A DNA stretch of 64,000 nucleotides. Origin: Sphingobacterium sp. GVS05A. GTDB taxonomy: Bacteria; Bacteroidota; Bacteroidia; Sphingobacteriales; Sphingobacteriaceae. The notes under the pieces were generated by a model. The model was given only the letters and a program-made list of their open reading frames with translations. It was not told the origin of the DNA and did not search any database. Below are positions 18,218 to 27,549 of the stretch, in pieces. Both the position numbers and the translations under genes were made by a program. Location: assembly GCF_019969845.1 (NCBI RefSeq), contig NZ_JAHXYR010000002.1, positions 372,001 to 436,000 of the forward strand. Reading direction: 5' to 3'. Positions within the stretch are counted from its first letter, which is position 1. Every line of letters starts with the position of its first letter.

Positions 18218-18784
18218 TCAAAAAAATAAAAAAAGTAAAAAAGACGAAAAATTAGAGCGTATGATTTTTAAAGTAGATGAATATTGATTGCGTACAGTCT
18301 TTTCAGAAAGCCCCAACATAACTGCTATTTCGGGATTGGAATAACCTTGCAAGCGTAATTTTAAAACCGCTTGATATTGCGGGCCGTAGCTATGAAGTAC
18401 AGCGAAAATGGAATCACGAAAAGACTGCGTGCGGACGTGTTCATCAGCTTCGTCAAATGCAAACTCACTGGCATAAGATCTGAGATCCTCCAGATAGCCC
18501 TGTGCGTTATTTTCCTTAGCAAAATAGTCTATAATACGACGTCTGAGTGCCGTAAAAAGATAGGCCTTAAAATCATTTTGGTAGTCGATGGAGTATCTAT
18601 TGTTCCAGGTGCGAATAAACACATCCTGTACCAGATCTTCACCAGCTTCTTCGCCGACCCGTTTGATCGCGTAAACGAGCAGAGCTGCTTTATATCTTTC
18701 ATACAGCATATGAAATGCCCCGTCTTGGTTCTTGGAAACCAAAAGGAGTAGTTCCTCATCACTCAAACTTTCCAACTTAGGCAT
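18218..18784 (-). CDS. ECF RNA polymerase sigma-70 factor
   Basis: A 188-residue sigma factor with region 2 (AFHMLYERYKAALLVYA, DLVQDVFIRTWNNR, YLFTALRRRIIDYF) and region 4 with its HTH (YQAVLKLRLQGYSNPEIA, LGLSEKTVRNQ). It is the first gene of the locus and is paired with the FecR gene 69 bp downstream. It is expected to direct transcription of the susCD operon behind it, forming a trans-envelope signalling loop (established for FecR/STN systems). Confidence 0.92.
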   Translation of the reverse strand: MPKLESLSDEELLLLVSKNQDGAFHMLYERYKAALLVYAIKRVGEEAGEDLVQDVFIRTWNNRYSIDYQNDFKAYLFTALRRRIIDYFAKENNAQGYLEDLRSYASEFAFDEADEHVRTQSFRDSIFAVLHSYGPQYQAVLKLRLQGYSNPEIAVMLGLSEKTVRNQYSSTLKIIRSNFSSFLLFLFF

Positions 18785-19207
18785 GATGTATTGATTTGGA
18801 CAAAGATAGTTTTTAGAATTTTTGTATCCAAAAAGATCGCACGACGTGAAAACCGCAATTCCTCGAAAAGCATCCCTGACTATTTTAATTCTTTATAAAT
18901 ATCTTATGTAACTTTTTATTATTGTAAACTCCTCACACGCATTACTTCCTCTAACATGTAATGTGATAACAGTTCAGCAAAAATAGTAAAATCACAACAA
19001 AGACTACTAACTAAGTAGATTTTTTTATTTAAGCGGTAGAGTAACACGAATTGTGAGTTCAGCTTGTCTTCAAACATTAAACCTATTAAGACTTGATTTA
19101 AGAATACTTGTTATTCAAAAACTACTTATTATTTATTGCTACTTAAATAATTCCTTCCCAATGAAGGAATTAACTTGATCTCTTTTGTTAAAAAAAGTTA
19201 AAAACCA
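18785..19207. other. Divergent intergenic region between sigma gene and second susC
   Basis: AT-rich and without a supported gene. A 10-bp perfect inverted repeat (TAATTCCTTC / GAAGGAATTA, 5-base spacer) sits at 19148-19172, 35 bp upstream of the -33 box of the second susC gene. It is a candidate activator site. Nothing else stands out. Confidence 0.5.
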
Positions 19208-19238
19208 ATTTGTCAATTCTTAGGATATGATTACCTTT
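19208..19238 (+). promoter_or_regulatory. Consensus Bacteroidota promoter of the second susCD pair
   Basis: TTTG at 19208-19211, a 19-bp spacer, then TACCTTTG at 19231-19238. This is an exact match to the TTTG-N19-TAnnTTTG primary sigma consensus. The start of transcription would be near 19245, leaving a leader of about 55 bases. Confidence 0.75.
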
Positions 19239-19300
19239 GCGCAAAATTTCACCTTATTTAGATCAAAACTAAATAAAGAAAAACAGTCTATAAAAATCAT

Positions 19301-22147
19301 ATGTATCAATTTTTTACTTTTTTGAGCATCACTTTGCTTTCCTGTTTTGCCCTTCAAGCACAAAATATCCAGGGTATCGTGCATGACAAGAGCACGGGTA
19401 CGATCGTACCGGGAGCGAGTATAATCATCAAGGAGCGCCCCCAAAGCGGAACTGTCGCCGATGCTAACGGAAAATTTAATCTTGCACTTCACAATGGTGA
19501 GACTTTGCTGGTTAAAATGGTTGGTTATAAAAGCTTCGAACGTTATTTTCCCAAGGTACAGGAAGGACAACAGGTCGAGATTAGCCTTGAATCAGGTGTT
19601 GCTCTGGAGGAAGTATTGGTCACAGCAAGTTTGGCCAATTCACGGAGCAAACGTGCGATTGGAACCAATGTAGATCATATTGATGCAGCAGATATCGTCG
19701 CGAAAAGTAATCCCTCTTCCCTAGCAGAACTGGTAAACGGAAGAATTAGTGGCGCCCAAGTATACAATACCAATGGAAAAGTGGGTATGCCCATCCGTTT
19801 TGATATTCGTTCGGCGGCAACCTTCAGTATGGAACGTGATCCTCTGATCTTTATCGATGGGGTACGTTACGGTAGCAGTAATACTGCTGATGTAAACTCT
19901 TCACAGGAAGCTATGAGTGCATTGAATGACTTACCGATGAACGATATTGCTTCTATCGATGTGATCAAAGGACCTGCAGCAGCAGCTTCGTATGGTGCAG
20001 AGGCAGCTAACGGTGTCGTTATTATCCAGACCAAACGTGGTCTGAGTGGCAAAAAAGGCGTGGCTGTAAACGTAAAATATACAGGCGGTTTCAGCGAACT
20101 CGCCAATAAATACACAAAATATGTCAATAACGATGCCCTGAACAACTTTTTTGATCGCGGTCATCAAAATCAGTTCTATGCCAATTTATCGGCACAGTTT
20201 GATCAGGCAAACAGTGTATTCTTTTCGGCCAACTCCAATACCACTTCAGGTATTGTCCCGGGCAACAAAGACAATAGACAGACCTTTCGTGCCGGATACG
20301 ATTTTACTAAAGACAACTTCAAACTGGGTTTCACCGCGGGCTATGTCAAAGGTAAATTGAGCATCCCGCAGTCTGCCTCAGGACGCGATGATGCCATCTG
20401 GAATCTGATGCGCGATCAGACGCCTTGGCCTTTTATTTCCGAAGAAACCTGGCGTGCTATTGAGAAAAGTTATTCTAATGACCGCTTTACAGGAAGTGTA
20501 AAATTAAACTATACGCTTCCCTTTAATATCAAGCTGGAAAGTCTTGTGGGGCTTGACCTCAACAGGATCGATGGTTTGAACTACCTTCCGTATGGCTACC
20601 TACAGGGTACAAACAGCACTGGTGCCAAACAGGTCAGTGACCGTAAAAACCAAAATATCAACTGGGATGTCAAGTTGTCGCGCAACTTTGCCCTAGCCGA
20701 TAAATGGCAACTGAATCTAGCCCTACTATCGCAGCTGACCAAGTCTACCGAAACCGTCAGTGGTATCAGCGTACGCAATTTTGCTGTACCGGGAATTAGT
20801 AACATCTCCTCGGCAGCTGAAATCTTAGGTACAACTGATACCTATTTCGAAAAACGTACCCATGGTATCTATGGTGAGGCATTTTTAAGCTACAACAACC
20901 AGTTGTTTATCAATACCGGGGTCAGAAGAGATGTATCCAATATGATCGGTCGGAATGTAGCCAGTATCTGGTACCCGACAGTGAGTGTTGCCTACAATGT
21001 GAAACCGTTTGAATTTATGCAAGGTAAGATAGACGAATGGAAGATAAGGGCTGCTTATGGTGAGTCAGGTCGTCTACCTTATCCAAATGATGCGCAGACA
21101 GCCTATCTTATTGAAAACTCTTCGTTTGGCACCTTGGTCAGACCATTGCGTAAAGGTAATCCTGATATCAAACCTGAGCGCACCGGTGAGTTTGAGATAG
21201 GTACGGATCTTAGCTTTTTCAAACAGCGTTTGGGCTTTACCTACTATTTACAAAACACGCGTGACGCGATTGTATATACCACATTATTGCCATCTTTGGG
21301 CTGGCCTTCGAGCTTAAGCGGGGACTATCCCGAAAATGTGGGTAAAATCCGCGGTAAAGGAATTGAAGTGACTTATAACAGCCGCGTATTTACCAGCAGT
21401 AATCAGAAAAACAGTCTGGACCTCTTCGTGATTTTCAATCACCAGTCCAATAAAGTCATCAGCTCAGGTGGAAATGACATTATCAACACAGTCAATCTGA
21501 TCCGTCCGGGACTCCCTGCATTCTCTTTCTATACAGGTGTATCCGAGGGCGCCAATTTCAATAACAACGGTGTATATACAGGGGCTAAAGAAAGCGCACC
21601 GCAGGTTTTGGGCAAACCTTTCCCTACCTATAATGGATCATTTGGTTTCAATCTTCAGTTGGTCAATAACCTCCGTATCCAATCTTTGTTCAACTATTCA
21701 AAAGGCGCTAAAGTCTATAATATATCCAATAGAAATGTAGCCAGTCAAGGGAATAACTTAAAGGCAAGTGAGGATCTCAAAGCATTACTCGCTACACAGA
21801 CAGCAGGCACATCTGAGTATATTGCGACAGCAAATGAACTGGCCAAATATGCCGGCCCTCGTGGTAATTTTATTGAGAAAGCCGATTTCATCCGTTTGAG
21901 CAATGTCACCATCTCTTATGATTTAGGTGCCTGGGCCAAGAAACAAACCAATGGCCTATTCAAAAGCTGTGTACTGTCACTAACGGGGAACAACCTGTGG
22001 CTGACGACCAACTATGGCGGTATCGAACCACAAATAGATTCACAGGGCGGTAGCAAACGTACGCGTGGTATCAGCTATCTATCATCCGACTGGACTGCAG
22101 TACCTGCTCCACGTAGTTATGCCATGAGTGTAAATATTGGTTTTTAA
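19301..22147 (+). CDS. SusC/RagA-family TonB-linked outer membrane receptor without STN domain
   Basis: A 948-residue protein with a signal peptide (ending near LQAQ), a carboxypeptidase-regulatory-like domain (about 24-105), a plug domain with SIDVIKGPAAAASYGAEAANGVVIIQTKRG-type signature (read in parts, about 225-255) and a barrel ending in INIGF-like aromatic residues. It lacks an STN domain, so unlike the minus-strand SusC it is not expected to signal through FecR. It is shorter than the usual SusC (about 1000 or more). It is followed after 3 bp by a SusD-like gene and preceded by a consensus promoter. Confidence 0.92.
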   Translation: MYQFFTFLSITLLSCFALQAQNIQGIVHDKSTGTIVPGASIIIKERPQSGTVADANGKFNLALHNGETLLVKMVGYKSFERYFPKVQEGQQVEISLESGVALEEVLVTASLANSRSKRAIGTNVDHIDAADIVAKSNPSSLAELVNGRISGAQVYNTNGKVGMPIRFDIRSAATFSMERDPLIFIDGVRYGSSNTADVNSSQEAMSALNDLPMNDIASIDVIKGPAAAASYGAEAANGVVIIQTKRGLSGKKGVAVNVKYTGGFSELANKYTKYVNNDALNNFFDRGHQNQFYANLSAQFDQANSVFFSANSNTTSGIVPGNKDNRQTFRAGYDFTKDNFKLGFTAGYVKGKLSIPQSASGRDDAIWNLMRDQTPWPFISEETWRAIEKSYSNDRFTGSVKLNYTLPFNIKLESLVGLDLNRIDGLNYLPYGYLQGTNSTGAKQVSDRKNQNINWDVKLSRNFALADKWQLNLALLSQLTKSTETVSGISVRNFAVPGISNISSAAEILGTTDTYFEKRTHGIYGEAFLSYNNQLFINTGVRRDVSNMIGRNVASIWYPTVSVAYNVKPFEFMQGKIDEWKIRAAYGESGRLPYPNDAQTAYLIENSSFGTLVRPLRKGNPDIKPERTGEFEIGTDLSFFKQRLGFTYYLQNTRDAIVYTTLLPSLGWPSSLSGDYPENVGKIRGKGIEVTYNSRVFTSSNQKNSLDLFVIFNHQSNKVISSGGNDIINTVNLIRPGLPAFSFYTGVSEGANFNNNGVYTGAKESAPQVLGKPFPTYNGSFGFNLQLVNNLRIQSLFNYSKGAKVYNISNRNVASQGNNLKASEDLKALLATQTAGTSEYIATANELAKYAGPRGNFIEKADFIRLSNVTISYDLGAWAKKQTNGLFKSCVLSLTGNNLWLTTNYGGIEPQIDSQGGSKRTRGISYLSSDWTAVPAPRSYAMSVNIGF

Positions 22148-22150
22148 AAA

Positions 22151-23401
22151 ATGATGATTATGTCTATCAAAATAAAAGATTTTTGGAAAGCAGGATTCGT
22201 CTGTATGGCAGTTCTTTCCCTTTCCTCCTGTGACAAGTGGGTGAATGATACCAAGCTGCCGGACAACACCATTGATGAATCTCAGCTAAACAACATAGCC
22301 ATGCTTGGTCGTATCGAAAAAGGTACTTATGTCTATGGTCCTGTCATCGCAGGTGTATGGCGCGCTGGTGCGACATCTGCTTCGGATCTACTGGTTGCTT
22401 CCGGTGCTATTGTGGATGAAATTGTTCCCACCGCAGTTCCAAACTCTCCTTTTTACAAGGAATTGGATGATGATAAATTAACACCGGACAACACTTCACT
22501 CTTTAGCGTGTGGTCCAATGTACAAAATTACCGTGCACGTGCCGAAGATGCAATTGCCAATGCAGAATCTTTAAATCCAACAGATGAAGATGGTATCAAG
22601 ATCAAACAAGCAGCATTGGTAAATGCCCGGTTACATGCTGGTTATGCATGGTTATTGATGGCTGATTATTTCAGTGTCAGCAACAGCAGCCATTCCGTAT
22701 ATGCCGATCATAAAGAGGTCAGCCATCAAGAAGCCTATACCAAAGCACAAACTTACTGGCAACAAGCACTTCCTTCCGCTAGTGATGCTGAGAAACGATT
22801 GCTTCACGCCCTACTAACAAAACTGGGAATCCATACAGGCAATTACCCCTTGGCTGTGCAGCATATCAACCAGTCGTTTACTGCAACAGAAAACTTCAGC
22901 TTTCTTAATACGGTAGGCACTGTAAGCAACGGCTTCTTTAATGCGTTAAATATCAACTCAAGAGATGCGGCCGTTGATCCAAGTTTGGTTGCGGCGTCAA
23001 AAACCGTAGCTGACAAAGCCCGTGTTCCGGTTGTAAAAGCAGCCAAAGGACATTGGTCACTGACCTTGTTTAAGGAAAGAGATCCCTTGCTTGTCAGCGA
23101 TTTTGATGAAATGCAATTGATCCGTGCCGAATTGGTTGTACGCGGACTGATCCCAGGTAATGCCACGGAACTTGTTAATTCGGTTATTGCAAAATATGAT
23201 GCTTCGAGAGCATCCAATTATACCCCATCCACAACCCTAACGCTGAATGACATCATTGTTGTCCGTCGGATATTTTTATCTTGGCGTGGTACACGTATCA
23301 TAGATTTGAGAAGATTTAAAATTGATGGTGATGTTAATCCTGGTTTTACCCAGCGTAAATGGCAGTGGATCGGTATACCCGAAATTGAAACACAGTTTTA
23401 A
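22151..23401 (+). CDS. SusD-like outer membrane lipoprotein, short form
   Basis: A 416-residue lipoprotein with a long signal and lipobox LSSC (Cys27). It has TPR-like helices (ARLHAGYAWLLMADYFSVS) in the place of the SusD core, and the RIFLSWRGTRIIDLRRF segment matches the C-terminal region of RagB/SusD proteins. It is shorter than classical SusD (about 500-550). Adjacent ATG codons at 22151, 22154 and 22160 leave the exact start open. It partners the SusC barrel 3 bp upstream; the ligand is unknown. Confidence 0.85.
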   Translation: MMIMSIKIKDFWKAGFVCMAVLSLSSCDKWVNDTKLPDNTIDESQLNNIAMLGRIEKGTYVYGPVIAGVWRAGATSASDLLVASGAIVDEIVPTAVPNSPFYKELDDDKLTPDNTSLFSVWSNVQNYRARAEDAIANAESLNPTDEDGIKIKQAALVNARLHAGYAWLLMADYFSVSNSSHSVYADHKEVSHQEAYTKAQTYWQQALPSASDAEKRLLHALLTKLGIHTGNYPLAVQHINQSFTATENFSFLNTVGTVSNGFFNALNINSRDAAVDPSLVAASKTVADKARVPVVKAAKGHWSLTLFKERDPLLVSDFDEMQLIRAELVVRGLIPGNATELVNSVIAKYDASRASNYTPSTTLTLNDIIVVRRIFLSWRGTRIIDLRRFKIDGDVNPGFTQRKWQWIGIPEIETQF

Positions 23402-23707
23402 GATCGTCCTACCCAAGTAAATCTTATCCGAATAGCACACAAATCTGCGCCATCATCGGTACATCAGGTTTAGCAAAAACAAAGACGAAAAGGCCGTGAG
23501 AATTGAATATTCTACACGGCCTTTAACATTATGAATAAATCTGGATGTACTATAGCTACCTACTCTACAGTACATAACTATAAGATGGTTGACAACCCCA
23601 GTTATCCCAAAATACCTCATTTTTTCGAGATTTACCCCAATCGATAACTAGTTTTTTCGACAATAAGATAATTGCTCTGGATTATCAACAGACGCATTTC
23701 GTACACT
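23402..23707. other. Convergent intergenic gap
   Basis: About 306 bases between the convergent SusD-like gene and the small secreted protein. It contains one clear hairpin terminator (23489-23524) and nothing else I can support. Confidence 0.6.
23489..23524. terminator. Hairpin terminator after the second susCD pair
   Basis: A 10-bp stem, AAAGGCCGTG / CACGGCCTTT, extended by AGAAT / ATTCT across a one-base bulge, with a 5-base loop. Confidence 0.85.
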
Positions 23708-24037
23708 TTACCGTGTCGGTTGTAGCTGGATTTCCGGCATTGAACGATTTCGGTCTTTAATATCTACAGAAATAGTATATCCTGTATAGTCGGGCACATC
23801 GATTTCCAAAAGATAGCTGCCTTTGTTTAATTCGCCGATTTTAAATTCTCCATTTTGATGATGTACGGTGTCTATCCGCAATCTATCTAGTTTCTCTTTC
23901 TGTTGATTAGACTTATATACCTTAACTATAAAATAGGTAACGGGATTATATTGGTGGTCCACCAACCTACCAGTTACAACATACTGATCCAAGAGAAATG
24001 ATGAAAGTAAGATAAACAAGAATTGGACCTTTAACAT
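23708..24037 (-). CDS. Small secreted protein with carboxypeptidase-regulatory-like (transthyretin-type) domain
   Basis: A 109-residue protein with a hydrophobic export signal and then one beta-sandwich module: VTGRLVDHQYNPVTYFIVKVY, HHQNGEFKIGELNKGSYLLEI. This has the look of a CarboxypepD_reg domain on its own. It follows the beta-helix gene by 17 bp and is probably co-transcribed with it. I do not know its function. Confidence 0.65.
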   Translation of the reverse strand: MLKVQFLFILLSSFLLDQYVVTGRLVDHQYNPVTYFIVKVYKSNQQKEKLDRLRIDTVHHQNGEFKIGELNKGSYLLEIDVPDYTGYTISVDIKDRNRSMPEIQLQPTR

Positions 24038-24054
24038 AGCATATATATTTTCTG

Positions 24055-25113
24055 TTACCTATTTCTTTTAAAGAGCCCAGCACCTAGATCTGAACCAAAA
24101 GACCCCGCCTTCAATTGAAGATAGTTCGCTTTACTTTGATCTTTTTCAATCAGTATCTCTCCAGAAAGAATCACTCTTTCCATTGTTAAGAAGTCTGATG
24201 ACGTTGGATTGTTACCTCTTAAAGGGCCACTCCCGTATCCTGCAAGGTGATTATAATCAGAAAAAATACAATCGAAAGCTTTATATTGCTTTGTACTTCC
24301 CTTTTCCCTAACCCATACCGTACTACTATTAGCGATAATATTGTGATGGAATTCAAAAGTATCCCCATTGGTACCATCTGTTGTCCAGACACCACTAAAG
24401 TAACCGCCATATACCAGACAATACCGCATAGCATTACCGCTTCCTGCCTGTCCCTCAGATTTCCAAAAGACTACGGGGTTTTTACAATTGAAAAATACAC
24501 AGTGGTCAATAATTAATCCGTATCCTTTGGCAATAACACCTACATGCAATGGTAATACATCAATATTACCAGCAAAAAGACATTGTGTAACAACCAAATC
24601 ATCTAATTGTTTACCATCACGCCATATTGGGTATGAGCGACGTGAGTTATCCTCATCCATATAGGAATAATCGGGACTCCCTGTAAATCGTAATCCCTCG
24701 ATGGTCACATGACTTACATCAGGTTGGATCCCCCTACCCTCCATTCCACCAAATCCAGGGACCAATGGTACAGCTGTCACTATCACAGGCATCTGCTGTG
24801 GAGTCCAGCCTTCATCATCGGGCATAATTTCGGCCCGGATAATTAGACGGTCTTTGACAGTATATTTATTATTGGAAAATAATACTGTTTCTGTCAATAG
24901 ATGTGTACCAACTGAAAGTACAATCGTGGACGTTCCCTTTTCCTGATTTGAATTTATACGTGTTGCGGCCTCCAAAATGGTTTTTAGAGGTTGTGACTTT
25001 TCTCCAGAATTTAGATCATTTCCGACCAATGGATTGACATAAAACTGTTCTGCAAATGAATCCAATGCTGTTACTGCGAATATTAAAAGAATGAATAAGT
25101 ATTTCATCGTCAT
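24055..25113 (-). CDS. Secreted right-handed parallel beta-helix protein
   Basis: A 352-residue protein with a signal peptide (ending near SFA). It opens with the DUF1565-like FYVNPLVGNDLNSG..PLKTILEA start used by secreted beta-helix proteins, then repeated coils such as HVTIEGLRFTG, LVVTQCLFAGNI, LIIDHCVFFNC and FEFHHNIIANSS. This fold is common in polysaccharide lyases and pectin-active enzymes, but I cannot identify a catalytic set, so an enzymatic role is only possible. It is divergent from the AraC regulator at 25408 and near the second SusCD pair. Confidence 0.7.
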   Translation of the reverse strand: MTMKYLFILLIFAVTALDSFAEQFYVNPLVGNDLNSGEKSQPLKTILEAATRINSNQEKGTSTIVLSVGTHLLTETVLFSNNKYTVKDRLIIRAEIMPDDEGWTPQQMPVIVTAVPLVPGFGGMEGRGIQPDVSHVTIEGLRFTGSPDYSYMDEDNSRRSYPIWRDGKQLDDLVVTQCLFAGNIDVLPLHVGVIAKGYGLIIDHCVFFNCKNPVVFWKSEGQAGSGNAMRYCLVYGGYFSGVWTTDGTNGDTFEFHHNIIANSSTVWVREKGSTKQYKAFDCIFSDYNHLAGYGSGPLRGNNPTSSDFLTMERVILSGEILIEKDQSKANYLQLKAGSFGSDLGAGLFKRNR

Positions 25114-25191
25114 AAGTCTTCAATTTAAATGTGATTATTATCAAAATTATTGGATACCTATTCGTCTACATGGTCATTTTATACCAATTAT

Positions 25192-25258
25192 AGTCATTTA
25201 CACCCCTCGGTCGCCTTAGGGTATCCCGATCTTATGGGATTAAGGTGGTTAAATGACT
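25192..25258. repeat. Imperfect cruciform in the divergent promoter region of the AraC gene
   Basis: Outer arms AGTCATTTA (25192-25200) and TAAATGACT (25250-25258) pair perfectly, and inside them ATCCC/GGGAT forms a second short stem. It lies between the divergent beta-helix and AraC genes. It could be an operator region or the remains of a small inverted-repeat element. Confidence 0.45.
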
Positions 25259-25407
25259 TTCTATTAGATTTACACTAATTCCTTTATTGAAAAAACACTT
25301 GTTTTACATGCCAAATATTAATACCTTTCAAATAGGGACTTTCAGATAATATCAAAGGAACATAAACGATATATTGTATCAGTATATAGACGAAAAACCG
25401 ATTATCA

Positions 25408-26286
25408 ATGGATAAAAGAAACAACTATACCAAGGAAATTAAAACCTATCATTTTCTCCCTTATAAGTATAATCGACATTTGCTATTTGATATAGGTCGC
25501 ATTGAAACCTTGGAAAATTATGTCTTGGATAACACTTTGCATCAACTCAGTTTTTATGAGATTATCTTTATTGAAGAAGGAAGTGGGACATTATCAATAG
25601 GTGATAAGAGAATCCCGCTTTCCAGCGAGAGTATCGTCTTCACCAGTCCTGGACAGACACGAAGATGGGCAATTGAAAAGAATTTAACGGGTTATGTACT
25701 GTTTTTTGAAAAAGACTTTCTTGATCTATTTTTTTTCGATAATCTGTTCCTCTATAGATTTCAATTTTTTCATCAATATGTACAGCCTCCAACGATAAAA
25801 CTAGATGAATATTTTTTCAATCAATGTGTTAACCTTGTTCAAGCTATAATACAAGAATTCTCCTATCTTCAGCATGATAGCGATCATTTAATAAGAGCAC
25901 TTTTATATCAGCTGCTTATAACAATAAATCGTCTTTATTCAAAAACATATAATCTTCAAAACAACGAAGTGATTCATTCAGATTTCCAAAGGTTCAAGGT
26001 TCTATTGGAAAAAGAATATGCTGTTAATCATAATATAAGCAAGTATGCAAAGATGCTCAATATCAGTCCAAAAATCCTCAATAAGCTTTGCAACCAATAT
26101 AGTGGTCTATCAGCTCAGCAAATGATTCATCAGAAATTGATATCGGAAATAAAAAAGGAACTAATTTTAAAAAAATCAGCTAAAGAGATTACCTATGCTT
26201 TTGGTTTTTCAGATCCATCAAACTTCAATCGTTTTTTTAAGCGAAACACAGGGATAACTCCGCAGCAATTTCAAAAGGAGGTATAG
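25408..26286 (+). CDS. AraC-family transcriptional regulator
   Basis: A 292-residue protein with an N-terminal cupin-like sensing domain (YEIIFIEEGSGTLSIGDKRIPL) and a C-terminal AraC double HTH (about 195-290), ending in AFGFSDPSNFNRFFKRNTGITPQQF. It lies between a secreted beta-helix gene on one side and a GH27 alpha-galactosidase remnant on the other, close to a SusCD pair. Control of local carbohydrate genes is therefore plausible but is inference. Confidence 0.88.
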   Translation: MDKRNNYTKEIKTYHFLPYKYNRHLLFDIGRIETLENYVLDNTLHQLSFYEIIFIEEGSGTLSIGDKRIPLSSESIVFTSPGQTRRWAIEKNLTGYVLFFEKDFLDLFFFDNLFLYRFQFFHQYVQPPTIKLDEYFFNQCVNLVQAIIQEFSYLQHDSDHLIRALLYQLLITINRLYSKTYNLQNNEVIHSDFQRFKVLLEKEYAVNHNISKYAKMLNISPKILNKLCNQYSGLSAQQMIHQKLISEIKKELILKKSAKEITYAFGFSDPSNFNRFFKRNTGITPQQFQKEV

Positions 26287-26453
26287 CCCCATCGTCTATC
26301 AGCTGGTCTTAAACGGATACTGCAAATAAATAATAACCAAATTCAGCATTAGGAAGGGTAACTCAATGACCACACCCTTTAGATCTTTGTTTACCAAATG
26401 GAAACAAATAATCATCAGAATCGTAGCAGCCATTAAAAAAACAGGCGGACGCG

Positions 26454-27455
26454 TTGATCTCAACAGGCCTTTATCAGGCAGGTTATCGCTATATCAATGT
26501 TGACGACGGTTATTTCGGAGGGCGGGACAGTCATGGGAAACTTTACGTGGATAGTACCAAATTCCCAAACGGCATGGATACCATCGCAGCATATCTCCAT
26601 CAGAAAGGATTAAAGGCTGGTTTATATTCGGAGGGAGGACGAAATACCTGCGGATCAATTTGGGATAACGATAAAAAAGGTATTGGAGTAGGTATGTATG
26701 GACATGAGCAGCAGGATGCCGAACTCTTCTTCAAAGAATGGAACTTCGATTTTATTAAAATAGATTGGTGTGGTGGACTGGAAATGAAACTAAATGATCA
26801 AGAACAATACGGTAAGATTATTTCAGCTATACGGGAGGTTAAGCCCAATGCGCGGATCAATATCTGCCGCTGGCAATTTCCTGGCGAATGGGCCATTAAA
26901 CTAGTGGACTCCTGGCGGATATCCGAGGATATTCGAAACAACTTCGGTTCTGTTTTAGCTATAATAGATCTCAACAAAAATTTGAATCAGTACAGCAGCC
27001 CCGGCCATTATAATGATATGGATATGTTGCAGGTAGGTCGAGGAATGACTTATGAAGAAGATAAAACACATTTTTCCATGTGGTGTATGCTGAATTCGCC
27101 ACTTCTGGCAGGGAACGACCTCACCAAAATGTCGAAGGAAACCATTGCCATATTGACGAACAGGGAACTGATTGCCTTAAATCAGGACAAAGCTTTTAAA
27201 CAAGCTGTATTTATGGGAAATGATGGTACGGTTGATCTTTGGAAAAAGCAATTACAGGGTGGGAAAAATATCATTATCGCTATGCTGAACAGATCGGATA
27301 AAGCTGTGGATTATCATCTGGACAGTAAAAAGCTTCAAATTTCTCCGAATACCAAAGTACGTGATCTTTGGATAAAGAAGGATTTGGGAAGACTGAGCGA
27401 CATGAAAACATTACGCATTCCGCCTCATGGTATTGTGGTGCTAAAAACGAAATAA
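26454..27455 (+). pseudogene. GH27 alpha-galactosidase, 5'-truncated or frameshifted
   Basis: The 333-residue frame opens at a TTG in the middle of a conserved family stretch (ADALISTGLYQAGYRY..). The catalytic domain is otherwise intact: VDDGY, the nucleophile Asp104 in FIKIDWCGG, the acid/base Asp159 in SWRISED, then PGHYNDMDML, and a C-terminal beta-sandwich. It lacks a signal peptide and the N-terminal PPMGWNSWN substrate-pocket motif seen across GH27. In-frame stops lie upstream at 26424 and 26409, while the residues just before the TTG (KKQADA) still look like the family. Removing one A from the A7 run at 26435-26441 would join the frame to an ATG at 26366, but that N-terminus is also not GH27-like. 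A pseudogene or recombination remnant is most likely. Confidence 0.65.
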
Positions 27456-27467
27456 ATATCATGTATA

Positions 27468-27534
27468 TAGACAGTCTCCAAACACTTAGCCCATTTCGTT
27501 GAGAGATTGAGCTACTTTGCTTGGAGATTGTCTA
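27468..27534. terminator. Long-loop hairpin between convergent genes
   Basis: TAGACAGTCTCCAA (27468-27481) pairs with TTGGAGATTGTCTA (27521-27534) over 14 bp with one G-T wobble and a 39-base loop. It lies between the convergent GH27 and PhoD genes. Confidence 0.6.
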
Positions 27535-27549
27535 TTATCGAGGCTCTTA

